Source of the DNA: Bacillota bacterium
Lineage (GTDB): Bacteria > Bacillota > Clostridia > Lachnospirales > CAG-274
Length of the DNA stretch: 64,000 nucleotides
Assembly: GCA_017460805.1 (NCBI GenBank)
Contig: JAFUAF010000061.1
Span: 1 to 64,000 of the forward strand
Direction of reading: 5' to 3'
The translations under genes were made by a program, and so were the position numbers. The first letter of the stretch is position 1. Each line of letters starts with the position of its first letter. Positions 24,017 through 33,000 of this stretch are shown here, in pieces. Under the pieces are notes generated by a model. It ran no database searches. It had not been told where the DNA came from and saw nothing but the letters and a program-made list of their open reading frames with translations.

Positions 24017-26533
24017 ATGAAAAATCCGTTTTACAGGCTTGCGGGCTGGGTAAATCTGCGTATAGTTATAATGTACCTTGTGATACTGGGTATGTTTTCG
24101 GTGCTTGTGGTGCATCTTTACGATTTGCAGATAACCAACGGCAGCTATTACAATAACGAGGTAAAGGGTACGGTCATACGCGACATAGTCCTTACCGCGC
24201 CGAGAGGCAATATATATGACAGATACGGACGGCCGCTTGCGGTAAACAAGTCCGCTTATACCGTAAATCTTGACCCGAGCGTTAATGTGGACAATGTAAA
24301 TGAGGTACTGCTCGGACTTATAGATATGCTGCACGAAAACAATATCGAGATAGAGCCCGAACTGCCCATATCTCCAAGCTTTCCGCATGTGTATTTATTT
24401 GACGGTTCGCCCTCGCTTGAAAAGCGCTGGAAAAGGGATATGGATTTTGAAGATAATACTACGGCAAACGATGCGTTTTACAAACTTCGTGTTATGTTTG
24501 ACATAGATTACAACATGGACGACGAGGACTGTATGGAACTTATGGCGCTTCGCTGCGCCCTTTATGAAAAACGATTTTCAAAATACGTTCCCGTAACCGT
24601 TGCTTCGGATGTGCCCGAAAAAGTTATAACTCTTATCGAAGAACATAGCGACAAATACCCGGGTGTTTATGTGGATGTTGTGACACTGCGTGATTATCCT
24701 GCGGGAGAACTGGTTTCGCATCTTCTTGGCTACACGGGCAAAATAACCGAGACCGAGCTTGCCACATATCAGCAGTACGGTTATACCCAAAACGATATAG
24801 TGGGCAAGGACGGCATAGAAAAGAGTTTTGAACTTGAATTGAACGGTACCGACGGCATAGAATACGTTGAAGTGGACAGCCTCGGCCGCCGTATAAATAC
24901 GGTTGACGACAGAACCGTAGAACCTGTGCCCGGAAACAATATTTTTCTTACCATAGACCTTGAAATGCAGCAAAAAGCCATGACTGCGCTTGAAAACGCG
25001 CTTAAAAACGCACAGCTTAACCGAATGAGCGGTGCGGGCAAGGATACCTACAGCACATCACAGGTCTATTCATCCATGATAAAGGCGGACACCCTGCACA
25101 TGGACGAGGTGATGACGGGCGAAAACACAGGCAAGCAGGCTCTGCTCAGAAACTATATCCTTTCCGTTGACGAAAGCGCAAGGACAGACTTGCCGCTTGC
25201 AAGACAGATATTGACAGACGGCCTTGAAAAAGGTAATGTACGTTATAAAGATGTATTTCTTTGTATGGTGCAGCAGGGAGTCATAGCGGCTGACGAGAAT
25301 TTCCAAAGACGTGTGGAAAACGGCGATATAGGCCCAATGCAGGCTATTACAATGAAAATGCAGGAGGGTGTTGTCACTCCTCAGATGACGGCACTCGACC
25401 CATGTACGGGTTCTGTTGTGATAACGGATGTGCATACGGGCGACATTATCGCTGCGGCTACATATCCGTCATACGACAACAACAAACTTGTAAACAAAAT
25501 GGATAACAAATATTATATCCGTTTGCAGAACGACCCGACAACACCGCTTGTTTACAGACCTTTTACGGAACCGCGTGCACCCGGTTCGACTTTTAAAATG
25601 ATAACGGCCACAGCCGCTTTGCAGGAGGGTATAATAACCCCCAACACTTATATAACCGACCTCGGCGTGTTCACAAGTGCAAACAAACCTTATGCGCGCT
25701 GCTGGATCGACTCAAGCGGCACGACACACGGCGCTATCAATGTTTCTACGGCACTTGAAGTTTCATGCAACTATTTCTTCTATGAAGCTTCATACCGCAT
25801 GGGTAACGCAAAATCGGGCGAGACCCAGAAAGGTATAGACACGCTTAACAAATATATGCGCGCTTACGGTCTTGACAGTCCGACGGGTGTTGAGATCTAC
25901 GAACTTTACGATGCTCTTAAAAATTACCCGAGCAATATTTCGGGACCCGAGTATAAAAAGTATATCTATACTGCAAGAAACCCCGATATCGACCCTTACG
26001 AGCTTCGCTGGACGGACGGCGATACCATAAGAACGGCTATCGGTCAGGCTTTTAATAACTATACTTCTGCCATGCTGTCAAAATATGTTGCTACCGTGGC
26101 AAACGGCGGCACAAGATATTCACTGCATTTTATGGACAGTGTAAGGACGGCGGAGGGCACCGTTAAACGCACATATACTCCCGTTGAAGAGGAGCATATT
26201 GAAATATCGCCGCAGAATTTAAGGGCGATACATTACGGCATGCTTCAGGTAACAAAGGGCAGCAAGGGTACTCTGAGAAAGTATTTTGAGAACTTCCCGA
26301 TAAATGTTGCGGCTAAATCGGGTACAGCCCAGGAGTCTTCGTTAAGAGCGGAACATACGACTTTTGTCGCTTTTGCACCTTACGAAAAACCCGAGATATC
26401 GGTGGCTGTTATAATCCCGTTCGGAACAAATGACACAGGCCCCGCTTATCAGGTCGGCAAGGACGTTATTTACGGCTACCTTACAAAGACGGGCACACCC
26501 GTAACTTCGTCTGCATCAAGCGTAACGCACTGA
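24017..26533 (+). CDS. mrdA: Class B penicillin-binding protein 2 (elongasome transpeptidase)
   Basis: Seen: 838 residues from ATG 24017 with AAGGAG at 24001-24006; the frame is open from 23957 but that start would overlap mreD without a ribosome site. N-terminal transmembrane anchor (about 16-34), PBP dimerisation domain with APRGNIYDRYGRPLAVN, then transpeptidase domain with all three active-site motifs: SxxK in APGSTFKM, SxN in VSCNYF, and KSGT in AAKSGTAQ. A long insertion (about 330-470) separates the pedestal from the catalytic domain. Cross-links peptidoglycan in the sidewall with RodA, which is encoded three genes downstream. Confidence 0.94.
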   Translation: MKNPFYRLAGWVNLRIVIMYLVILGMFSVLVVHLYDLQITNGSYYNNEVKGTVIRDIVLTAPRGNIYDRYGRPLAVNKSAYTVNLDPSVNVDNVNEVLLGLIDMLHENNIEIEPELPISPSFPHVYLFDGSPSLEKRWKRDMDFEDNTTANDAFYKLRVMFDIDYNMDDEDCMELMALRCALYEKRFSKYVPVTVASDVPEKVITLIEEHSDKYPGVYVDVVTLRDYPAGELVSHLLGYTGKITETELATYQQYGYTQNDIVGKDGIEKSFELELNGTDGIEYVEVDSLGRRINTVDDRTVEPVPGNNIFLTIDLEMQQKAMTALENALKNAQLNRMSGAGKDTYSTSQVYSSMIKADTLHMDEVMTGENTGKQALLRNYILSVDESARTDLPLARQILTDGLEKGNVRYKDVFLCMVQQGVIAADENFQRRVENGDIGPMQAITMKMQEGVVTPQMTALDPCTGSVVITDVHTGDIIAAATYPSYDNNKLVNKMDNKYYIRLQNDPTTPLVYRPFTEPRAPGSTFKMITATAALQEGIITPNTYITDLGVFTSANKPYARCWIDSSGTTHGAINVSTALEVSCNYFFYEASYRMGNAKSGETQKGIDTLNKYMRAYGLDSPTGVEIYELYDALKNYPSNISGPEYKKYIYTARNPDIDPYELRWTDGDTIRTAIGQAFNNYTSAMLSKYVATVANGGTRYSLHFMDSVRTAEGTVKRTYTPVEEEHIEISPQNLRAIHYGMLQVTKGSKGTLRKYFENFPINVAAKSGTAQESSLRAEHTTFVAFAPYEKPEISVAVIIPFGTNDTGPAYQVGKDVIYGYLTKTGTPVTSSASSVTH

Positions 26534-26675
26534 CAAAATTCGGCCGCAAAACACTTTATAAAATCGGTATATGTTAATAATTGTAAATATTTGCTTACTA
26601 AAAATAATGCAATTTCCTTCATTATCTGTTATTATGTAAGTGACAGATATTGTGTAGTTTGGGAGGATTTAACAA

Positions 26676-27470
26676 ATGACGGAAATAATTGTTGTAACAT
26701 CGGGAAAAGGGGGAGTCGGAAAAACGACTACCTCGGCAAATCTCGGTACGGGTCTTGCGCTTGCAGGCAAAAAAGTCGCAATGATAGATGCGGACATAGG
26801 ACTCCGCAATCTGGATGTTATCGTTGGACTTGAAAACAGAATAGTCTATGACCTTATAGATGTTGTGGAGGGGCATTGCAGACTGAAACAGGCGCTTATA
26901 AAGGACAAGCGCTGTGATACGCTGTTTTTGCTGCCTGCCGCACAGACAAAGGACAAGGATGCCATAAACCCCGAGCAGATGCTTAAACTATGCGATGCTT
27001 TGAGGGAGGAAGAATTCGACTATGTAATAATCGACTGTCCCGCAGGCATAGAGCAGGGGTTCCGCAATGCCATAGCGGGTGCGGACAGGGCAGTGGTGGT
27101 AACGACACCCGAAGTCTCCGCCGTGCGTGATGCCGACAGAATAATCGGTATGTTAAATGCCAACGGTCTCGGAAGCCCCAAGCTTATTTTAAACCGCATC
27201 CGTCCGCAGCTTGTAAAAAAAGGCGATATGATGAGTGTGGAGGATGTAAGCGAGATACTTGCGGTAGATATACTGGGTATCGTGCCCGATGATGAAAATA
27301 TAGTGGTATGCGCCAACAAAGGCGAACCTGCCGTAATGAGTGATAAATCGCCCGCGGGACAGGCCTACCGCAATATAGTTCAAAGAATAATAGGGCATGA
27401 AGTGCCTTTTATGGACCTTGAAAAAAAGGAAGGCTTTATGGGAAAATTAAAAAAGCTTTTCGGTTCGTGA
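26676..27470 (+). CDS. minD: Septum-site-determining ATPase MinD
   Basis: Seen: 264 residues, ATG after GGGAGGA. Deviant Walker A KGGVGKTTTSANLG with the signature lysine, switch regions IDADIGLRNLDVIVG and VIIDCPAGIEQG, and a C-terminal amphipathic membrane-targeting helix (EGFMGKLKKLFG). With MinE it sets the division plane by oscillation or gradient formation on the membrane. minE follows at 24 bases. minC, normally just before minD in this locus in other Clostridia, is absent. Confidence 0.96.
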   Translation: MTEIIVVTSGKGGVGKTTTSANLGTGLALAGKKVAMIDADIGLRNLDVIVGLENRIVYDLIDVVEGHCRLKQALIKDKRCDTLFLLPAAQTKDKDAINPEQMLKLCDALREEEFDYVIIDCPAGIEQGFRNAIAGADRAVVVTTPEVSAVRDADRIIGMLNANGLGSPKLILNRIRPQLVKKGDMMSVEDVSEILAVDILGIVPDDENIVVCANKGEPAVMSDKSPAGQAYRNIVQRIIGHEVPFMDLEKKEGFMGKLKKLFGS

Positions 27471-27494
27471 TACATATAAGAGGGGAGCTGTATT

Positions 27495-27770
27495 ATGATG
27501 TTTGATATTTTTGCTTTTATGAGAAAAGGCGGCGGCGAGTCAAAACAGGTCGCAAAGGACAGGCTCAGAACGGTACTTATGAACGACCGTGTAAATATGC
27601 AGTTGCTTGAAGACATAAAGTATGATATAATAAATGTTATAAAAAATTATATGGAAATTGACGAGGAGAATTTTTCTATCTCCATAGCGCAGACCGCAAA
27701 CAAGGCGACAGGCGTAAAAACTCCCGTTCTGTTTGCGGATTTTCCGATAAAAAAGATATATAAGAATTAA
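27495..27770 (+). CDS. minE: Cell-division topological specificity factor MinE
   Basis: Seen: 91 residues, normal length. N-terminal membrane-targeting and MinD-contact region (MFDIFAFMRKGG...KDRLRTVLMNDR) and C-terminal dimerisation domain (DIINVIKNYMEIDEENFSI) match MinE. Stimulates MinD ATPase. Start ATG 27495 after GAGGGGAG; the second Met is equally possible. Confidence 0.93.
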   Translation: MMFDIFAFMRKGGGESKQVAKDRLRTVLMNDRVNMQLLEDIKYDIINVIKNYMEIDEENFSISIAQTANKATGVKTPVLFADFPIKKIYKN

Positions 27771-27799
27771 GTTTTGAATATTGGAATCGAGTTTTAAAA

Positions 27800-28936
27800 A
27801 TGCTGACAAAAAAACAGTTATCCGCTTTTGATTTTATTTTGCTTATATTGGTTATAGCGCTGGTAGCCTGCGGCATTACGGCTATAGGCAGTGCAACACG
27901 CATCAATATAAACGGCCCCGAGGGTGCATACCGAAGTCAGATGATATGGTTTGCGACGGGCATGGTGCTTCTGCTGATAATTTCTTTTGTAGATTATCAT
28001 ACTATATGCAGGTTTTTTGTACCGATATATATTTTTAATATAATAGTGCTTATTCTGGTGCTTTTGATAGGCGACGGAGACGAGATCGGCGTGCGCCGAT
28101 GGCTCTTTGGTTTGCAGCCTTCGGAGTTCGCAAAAATTTTTATGATAATTTTTTTGTCAAAATTTATTGACAAAAACCAAAAAAAGATTAATAATATAGG
28201 TATACTGCTTTTAGTATGTCTGCTGACGGCGGTTCCGTTTATGCTGATAAAAAAACAGCCATCTTTGTCGGCAAGTTTAGTTTTAATAGCTATTTTAGGG
28301 GTGGAACTTTTTGCAGGCAGAATAAGCTACAAATACATACTGATAGTGCTTCTTGTTGCGCTGTCGCTTGCAATAGTCATCTATGTGGATCTTTTAATGG
28401 AAAATCATCCCCTGCTGAAAGGAGTACTTCACATGGAGGACTATCAGATATCCCGTTTGACGGACTTTCTCAGCAAGGACTATTCAAGCAGCACATATTA
28501 CCAGACAAAACATTCTATATGGGCGATAGGCTCGGGACAGCTGCGCGGCAAGGGGCTTTACAACGGCACCGTAAATCAGCTCAGTTACCTGCCCGAGTCG
28601 CACAATGACTTCGTGTTTGCCGTTATAGGAGAGGAGTTCGGCTTTCTTGGCTGTCTGGCGGTTATACTTATTATGCTTTGCATCATTACAAAGTGTCTTA
28701 TTATAGCTGCCAAGGCTACCGATAACCTTGGCAGGCTTATTGCCGTTGGGGTCGGCGGTATGTTTGCTTTTCAGACATTCGTAAACATTGGGGTGGTTAC
28801 GGGTCTGCTGCCGAATACCGGTATGACTTTCCCGTTTTTAAGCTACGGCGGAAGCTCTATCTGGACTAATATGCTGGCAGTGGGTCTGGTATTGAATGTC
28901 GGTATGTGTAAACCAAAATCTATGTTTGAGGGGTGA
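27800..28936 (+). CDS. rodA: Peptidoglycan glycosyltransferase RodA (SEDS family)
   Basis: Seen: 378 residues with about ten transmembrane segments. SEDS motifs: RRWLFGLQPSEFAKIFMI, GSGQLRGKGLYNGTVNQLSYLPESHNDFVFAVIGEE and GMTFPFLSYGGSS near the C-terminus. Polymerises lipid II during elongation as the partner of PBP2. 29 bases after minE. Conserved context (mre operon) favours RodA over FtsW/SpoVE. Confidence 0.94.
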   Translation: MLTKKQLSAFDFILLILVIALVACGITAIGSATRININGPEGAYRSQMIWFATGMVLLLIISFVDYHTICRFFVPIYIFNIIVLILVLLIGDGDEIGVRRWLFGLQPSEFAKIFMIIFLSKFIDKNQKKINNIGILLLVCLLTAVPFMLIKKQPSLSASLVLIAILGVELFAGRISYKYILIVLLVALSLAIVIYVDLLMENHPLLKGVLHMEDYQISRLTDFLSKDYSSSTYYQTKHSIWAIGSGQLRGKGLYNGTVNQLSYLPESHNDFVFAVIGEEFGFLGCLAVILIMLCIITKCLIIAAKATDNLGRLIAVGVGGMFAFQTFVNIGVVTGLLPNTGMTFPFLSYGGSSIWTNMLAVGLVLNVGMCKPKSMFEG

Positions 28937-28942
28937 TTAAAG

Positions 28943-29341
28943 TTGAATATTGCATTGATTGCGCATGATAACAAAAAAATCCTTATGGAGAATTTGTGTA
29001 TCGCTTACAGACACATTCTTATTAAGCACAATCTGTTTGCTACGGGTACAACGGGTCAGCTTGTGGAGGAGACCGCAAACCTGAACATCAACAAATATCT
29101 TGCGGGTCATCTGGGCGGCGAGCAGCAGCTTGGTTCTCAGATAGCCAACAACGATATAGACCTGGTGATCTTTTTGCGCGATCCCGTCACAAGCAAAAAT
29201 TACGAGCCCGATATACACTCGGTGCTGAGGCTGTGTGATATACACAATATTCCGCTTGCCAGCAATCTGGCAACGGCGGAAGCTCTGCTTCTTGCGCTTG
29301 ACAGGGGCGACCTTGACTGGCGTAATATTCTCAAGCAGTAA
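28943..29341 (+). CDS. mgsA: Methylglyoxal synthase
   Basis: Seen: 132 residues starting at a TTG (28943); the ribosome site GAGGGG lies inside the end of rodA, so the two are coupled. Motifs: IALIAHDNKK with the phosphate-site residues, TGTTG(Q), GGEQQLGSQI and FLRDP, including the catalytic aspartate of the GxxQxG...RD pattern. Converts dihydroxyacetone phosphate to methylglyoxal and phosphate. Placement after rodA is common in Clostridia. Confidence 0.93.
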   Translation: MNIALIAHDNKKILMENLCIAYRHILIKHNLFATGTTGQLVEETANLNINKYLAGHLGGEQQLGSQIANNDIDLVIFLRDPVTSKNYEPDIHSVLRLCDIHNIPLASNLATAEALLLALDRGDLDWRNILKQ

Positions 29342-29384
29342 AAAGATGGCTGTAAGTTATATAAAGAAATGAGGTATAAAACAA

Positions 29385-29801
29385 ATGAAAAAGTTTATGG
29401 AAGAATTTAAGGAATTTGCTTTAAAAGGCAATGTAATGGACATGGCAGTCGGCGTTATCATCGGTGCTGCATTCGGCAACATCGTTACCGCTCTTACCGA
29501 GAACATCATCAACCCCCTTATCGGCTGTATCGGTAATCCCGAGGTAACAGGCTTTACCGTACCTCTTATCAAGGGTCAGGTTATGGATTTCGGCGCATTT
29601 ATCACTGCTGTTATCAACTTCCTTATTATGGCGCTTATCCTTTTCTGCCTGCTTAAATCTATCAATAAGATGATGGAACTCGGCAAGAAGAAAGAAGAAG
29701 AGGAAGAGGCTGCAACTACTAAGGAGTGTCCTTTCTGCAAGAGCAGCGACCTTCACCTTGACGCTGTTAAATGCCCTCACTGCGCAAGCGAATTAAAATA
29801 A
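29385..29801 (+). CDS. mscL: Large-conductance mechanosensitive channel MscL with C-terminal zinc ribbon
   Basis: Seen: 138 residues. MscL signature EFKEFALKGNVMDMAVGVIIG at the N-terminus (pore-lining TM1), second TM about 68-90 (FITAVINFLIMALILFCLL), then an acidic/basic linker and a C-terminal CPFC...CPHC zinc-ribbon (113-138). Opens under membrane tension to release solutes. Ribosome site AATGAGG. Zinc-ribbon tails are recalled for other Firmicutes MscL proteins, so this is a variant rather than a fusion error. Terminated by the hairpin at 29826-29852. Confidence 0.95.
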   Translation: MKKFMEEFKEFALKGNVMDMAVGVIIGAAFGNIVTALTENIINPLIGCIGNPEVTGFTVPLIKGQVMDFGAFITAVINFLIMALILFCLLKSINKMMELGKKKEEEEEAATTKECPFCKSSDLHLDAVKCPHCASELK

Positions 29802-29825
29802 TTTTTTACATATTTACAAACTTAC

Positions 29826-29853
29826 AAAGCGCTCCGTAAAATGGGGCGCTTTT
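29826..29853 (+). terminator. Terminator after mscL
   Basis: AAAGCGCTCC (29826-29835) pairs with GGGGCGCTTT (29843-29852) with one wobble, followed by a short T run. Confidence 0.65.
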
Positions 29854-29911
29854 GATTTACAGATTTTTTAACAAATTGTAAAATTAATTTATAAAAAATT
29901 GACTAAAAGCA

Positions 29912-29940
29912 TTGATTATTTTTTATTTTTGTATTATAAT
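29912..29940 (+). promoter_or_regulatory. Strong sigma-A promoter of the SLH-PL9 gene
   Basis: TTGATT (29912-29917), 17-base T-rich spacer, TATAAT (29935-29940). Transcription would begin near 29947, immediately before the leader hairpins. Confidence 0.75.
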
Positions 29941-29950
29941 TGGATTAACC

Positions 29951-29989
29951 GACACCATACGGTGTCTGAACGTGTTGTAAAAAAACACG
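29951..29989 (+). promoter_or_regulatory. Two hairpins at the 5' end of the SLH-PL9 leader
   Basis: GACACC (29951-29956) pairs with GGTGTC (29961-29966); CGTGTT (29971-29976) pairs with AACACG (29984-29989). Both lie between the predicted transcription start and the ribosome site (AAAGGAG near 30001) and could stabilise the mRNA. Confidence 0.5.
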
Positions 29990-30015
29990 CAGAACTAAAG
30001 AAAGGAGAAATACCT

Positions 30016-33000
30016 ATGAAGAAACAAAGAATTGCTGCTGCCCTTATGGCATCCGTAATGGCATTCAGCACAATTTCTTCAAACGTCTTTGCGGATGATA
30101 TCGTTGCATCCGAGGCTGTTTCTTTGGAAGAGGCTGTATTAAGTGAGTCTGCACTTGCTGCGGAAGAGGCTGATACGGCAGAGGACAAAACAGCAGAGGA
30201 AGAAAACGAAGTCCGTGTATTTGCAGACGGCTTCAGCGACGGTGTAAACGGCAATGTCGGCAAGAACTACTCATGTACGGCAGATGCTGACGGTAATGTT
30301 AATCTTAAAATTACTACCGCCAACAAAGGCAAGTTTACAAACGGTGCTGATAACTACGCTTATTATGCAAAAGAAGTTTCCACACAGAGCGACTTTTCAT
30401 TATCGGCGACAATCAATATCAATGAATATAACAGTTCGGCTTATTCAAACCCGACAAGCCCTCACCAGTCATCTTTCGGTGTAGTTGGCTTTGATGAAAA
30501 ATACTCATCAGACGGTAACACAGGCAACCAGCTCTGGCTTGCATCCTATACGGAAAAGTCAAGCGTTCCGCCTGCAATGACCGTTTTGACACGCCATAAA
30601 GGCGATGCCACAAAAACAGTACAAAAAGTGCTTTCGGATTCTTTCGATATAGCAACATCATCCGGTACATTTGATGTTGTCGTTAAGAAATCCGGTTCTA
30701 CCTATTATCTTGAATGCAACGGTAACAGCACTACAGTAACAGATGCAGAACTTTTTACGGGTTCTACCGAGTATATCGGCTTCTTTGTTGCGCGTAATGT
30801 GGATATCACTATTTCAAATATCGAATTCAGTGAAGATACAAGAACGGTTACCGCGCTTACACTCAAGCAGAATCCCGAAAAGAGCGTTTATGCTATCGGC
30901 GATGAACTTGACCTTACGGGTGCTGTTATCGAAGCGGCTTACAGCGACGGTTCAACAGAGGAAGTTGCTCTTAATGAGCTCGTTGTCAGCGGTTTTGATA
31001 CTGCTTCCGCAGGCGAAAAGACAATGACCTTTGTAAAGGGCGGCGTTTCCGCTACATTTGACTATACCGTAAATCCCGACGGTGTGGTTTCACTTGAATT
31101 TGATACAGAACCTTATATCAATGAATATGCAGTCGATATGCGTTTTGACCCGTCGGGCGCAAAAGTTAAGGCTACACTTAACACAGGCGAAGTCATTGAT
31201 GTTGTTTACATCGGTGACTATGACCCCGAAAAAGCAACCGAGGACGAGAAGAATGCTCCCAAGTATACTTTCTTGTTAAACGGCAGCGAGATCGACAGCA
31301 GCTATATTTTCAAATCAAGTGATGCGGGTACGGATAAGATCGAGATCAAGGCTATCTCCGGCGAGGCTGTTGTAGCCAACGACGTAAAGGGCTCTTTCGA
31401 CGTTACTATTTCCGACCGCGCACTTGCGGAACTTACGGTCGCTGTAGCTCCGATCAAGACAGAATACTATGTAGGTGATTCGTTCGAACCTGCCGGCATG
31501 GTTGTACGCGGTACCTACAGAAGTGCGGACGGCAGCAAGATGCAGGCTGTTATTCCCGAGGGCGATTACAGAATAGATGCTCCCGAGGTATTCACAACAG
31601 CAGGCACTGTTACGGTTCCTATCGTTTCAACGATCAATCCGAGTATTGTATATAATTACAATCTCGATATCAAATCACCCCGATTTACAAGATACAAAGT
31701 TGTTGACTATCCTATAATGACAGTTGACAAGGGTGCTCCTTTTGACCCGACAGGTCTTGTTATCGGTGCTTACTTCTCAAATGCAGCTTATGAAGTAGCT
31801 GATGAGAGCGAGTATTCTATTGATACATCCTCTTTTGATTCTTCAAACGAGGGCACAACTTCCGTTACGGTAAATATCAACGGCAAGTACGGCACACAGT
31901 CTATTCCTCTTAACATTACAGTTAAGGAGACTGCTCAGCAGATATGGCGCCACACATATTTCGGTGCTTCAACAAACAACGGCGATACAGGTGTTGTTGA
32001 TATAACAAACGGTACGCCTTCCGCGACGGATGCAAACGGCCGCATTACAAGTACAAGTGACATTATTGCCGAAGATACTGACGGAAAGAATGCACCTTAC
32101 TATGATGTAGATGCTGTTCCTACAGTTACCGTTGCTTCTCTTGGCGGCGCAGGCAAGATCACTGCTGACAACGACGGTATTTCATACTACTTTACAAGAC
32201 TTGCTGCTCAGAGCAACTTTACTATGACAGCAAAACTTGAGGTAGAATACTACCTTACAGACAATGATGATAAGCAGCGTAACGGTCAGGAAGCATTCGG
32301 CGTTATGGTACGTGATGCCGTTCCTTTCTTTGATGCGGAAGACGTTGATGAAAACGGCGATGCTAATTCACCGTCTCTTAAAAACTCTGTAGCAGCTGCT
32401 AAATATGCGGCTATAGATAAAGTAACAGGCGAGCCTATGCTTCGCAAGACAAATGATACTTTTGCTTCAAACATGGCTATCATCGGCGGCTGTGCCGATT
32501 CAAGCTATCCCACCGAAAATGATGTAAGCTTTATAAGAAAGTCTACAAGCAACAGGATCAACCTTCTTGCAAGAATCGGTACTGCCGATCATATCGAGGG
32601 CGGCGGCGCAGAAAAGCGTGGTTACTACAAGATAAGCGATACATTCCCCGCAGTTGGCAATGTATACTATCTTACAATAAAGAAATCGGGCAACGGTATC
32701 TATGCTAAGTGTGAAGATCCTCAGAATCTTGACGAAAACGGCAACCCCGTTGTTATGGAAACATACCAGTACTTTGAGGATGGTTTCCTCGATACTCTTG
32801 ACCCCGACAATATGTATGTAGGTATTTTTGCAGCAAGACGTGCAAGAGTTAAGGCTTCCGAGATCGTACTTACAGAAACAGATCCCGCAACAGATATCCA
32901 GACTTACGTTGCACCCGAGCAGGCATCTTCGCCTACTATCACTGTTGCATCACCTTACTTTACAACAGACTCTAATTACGAACTTATATTAAAAGCAGGC

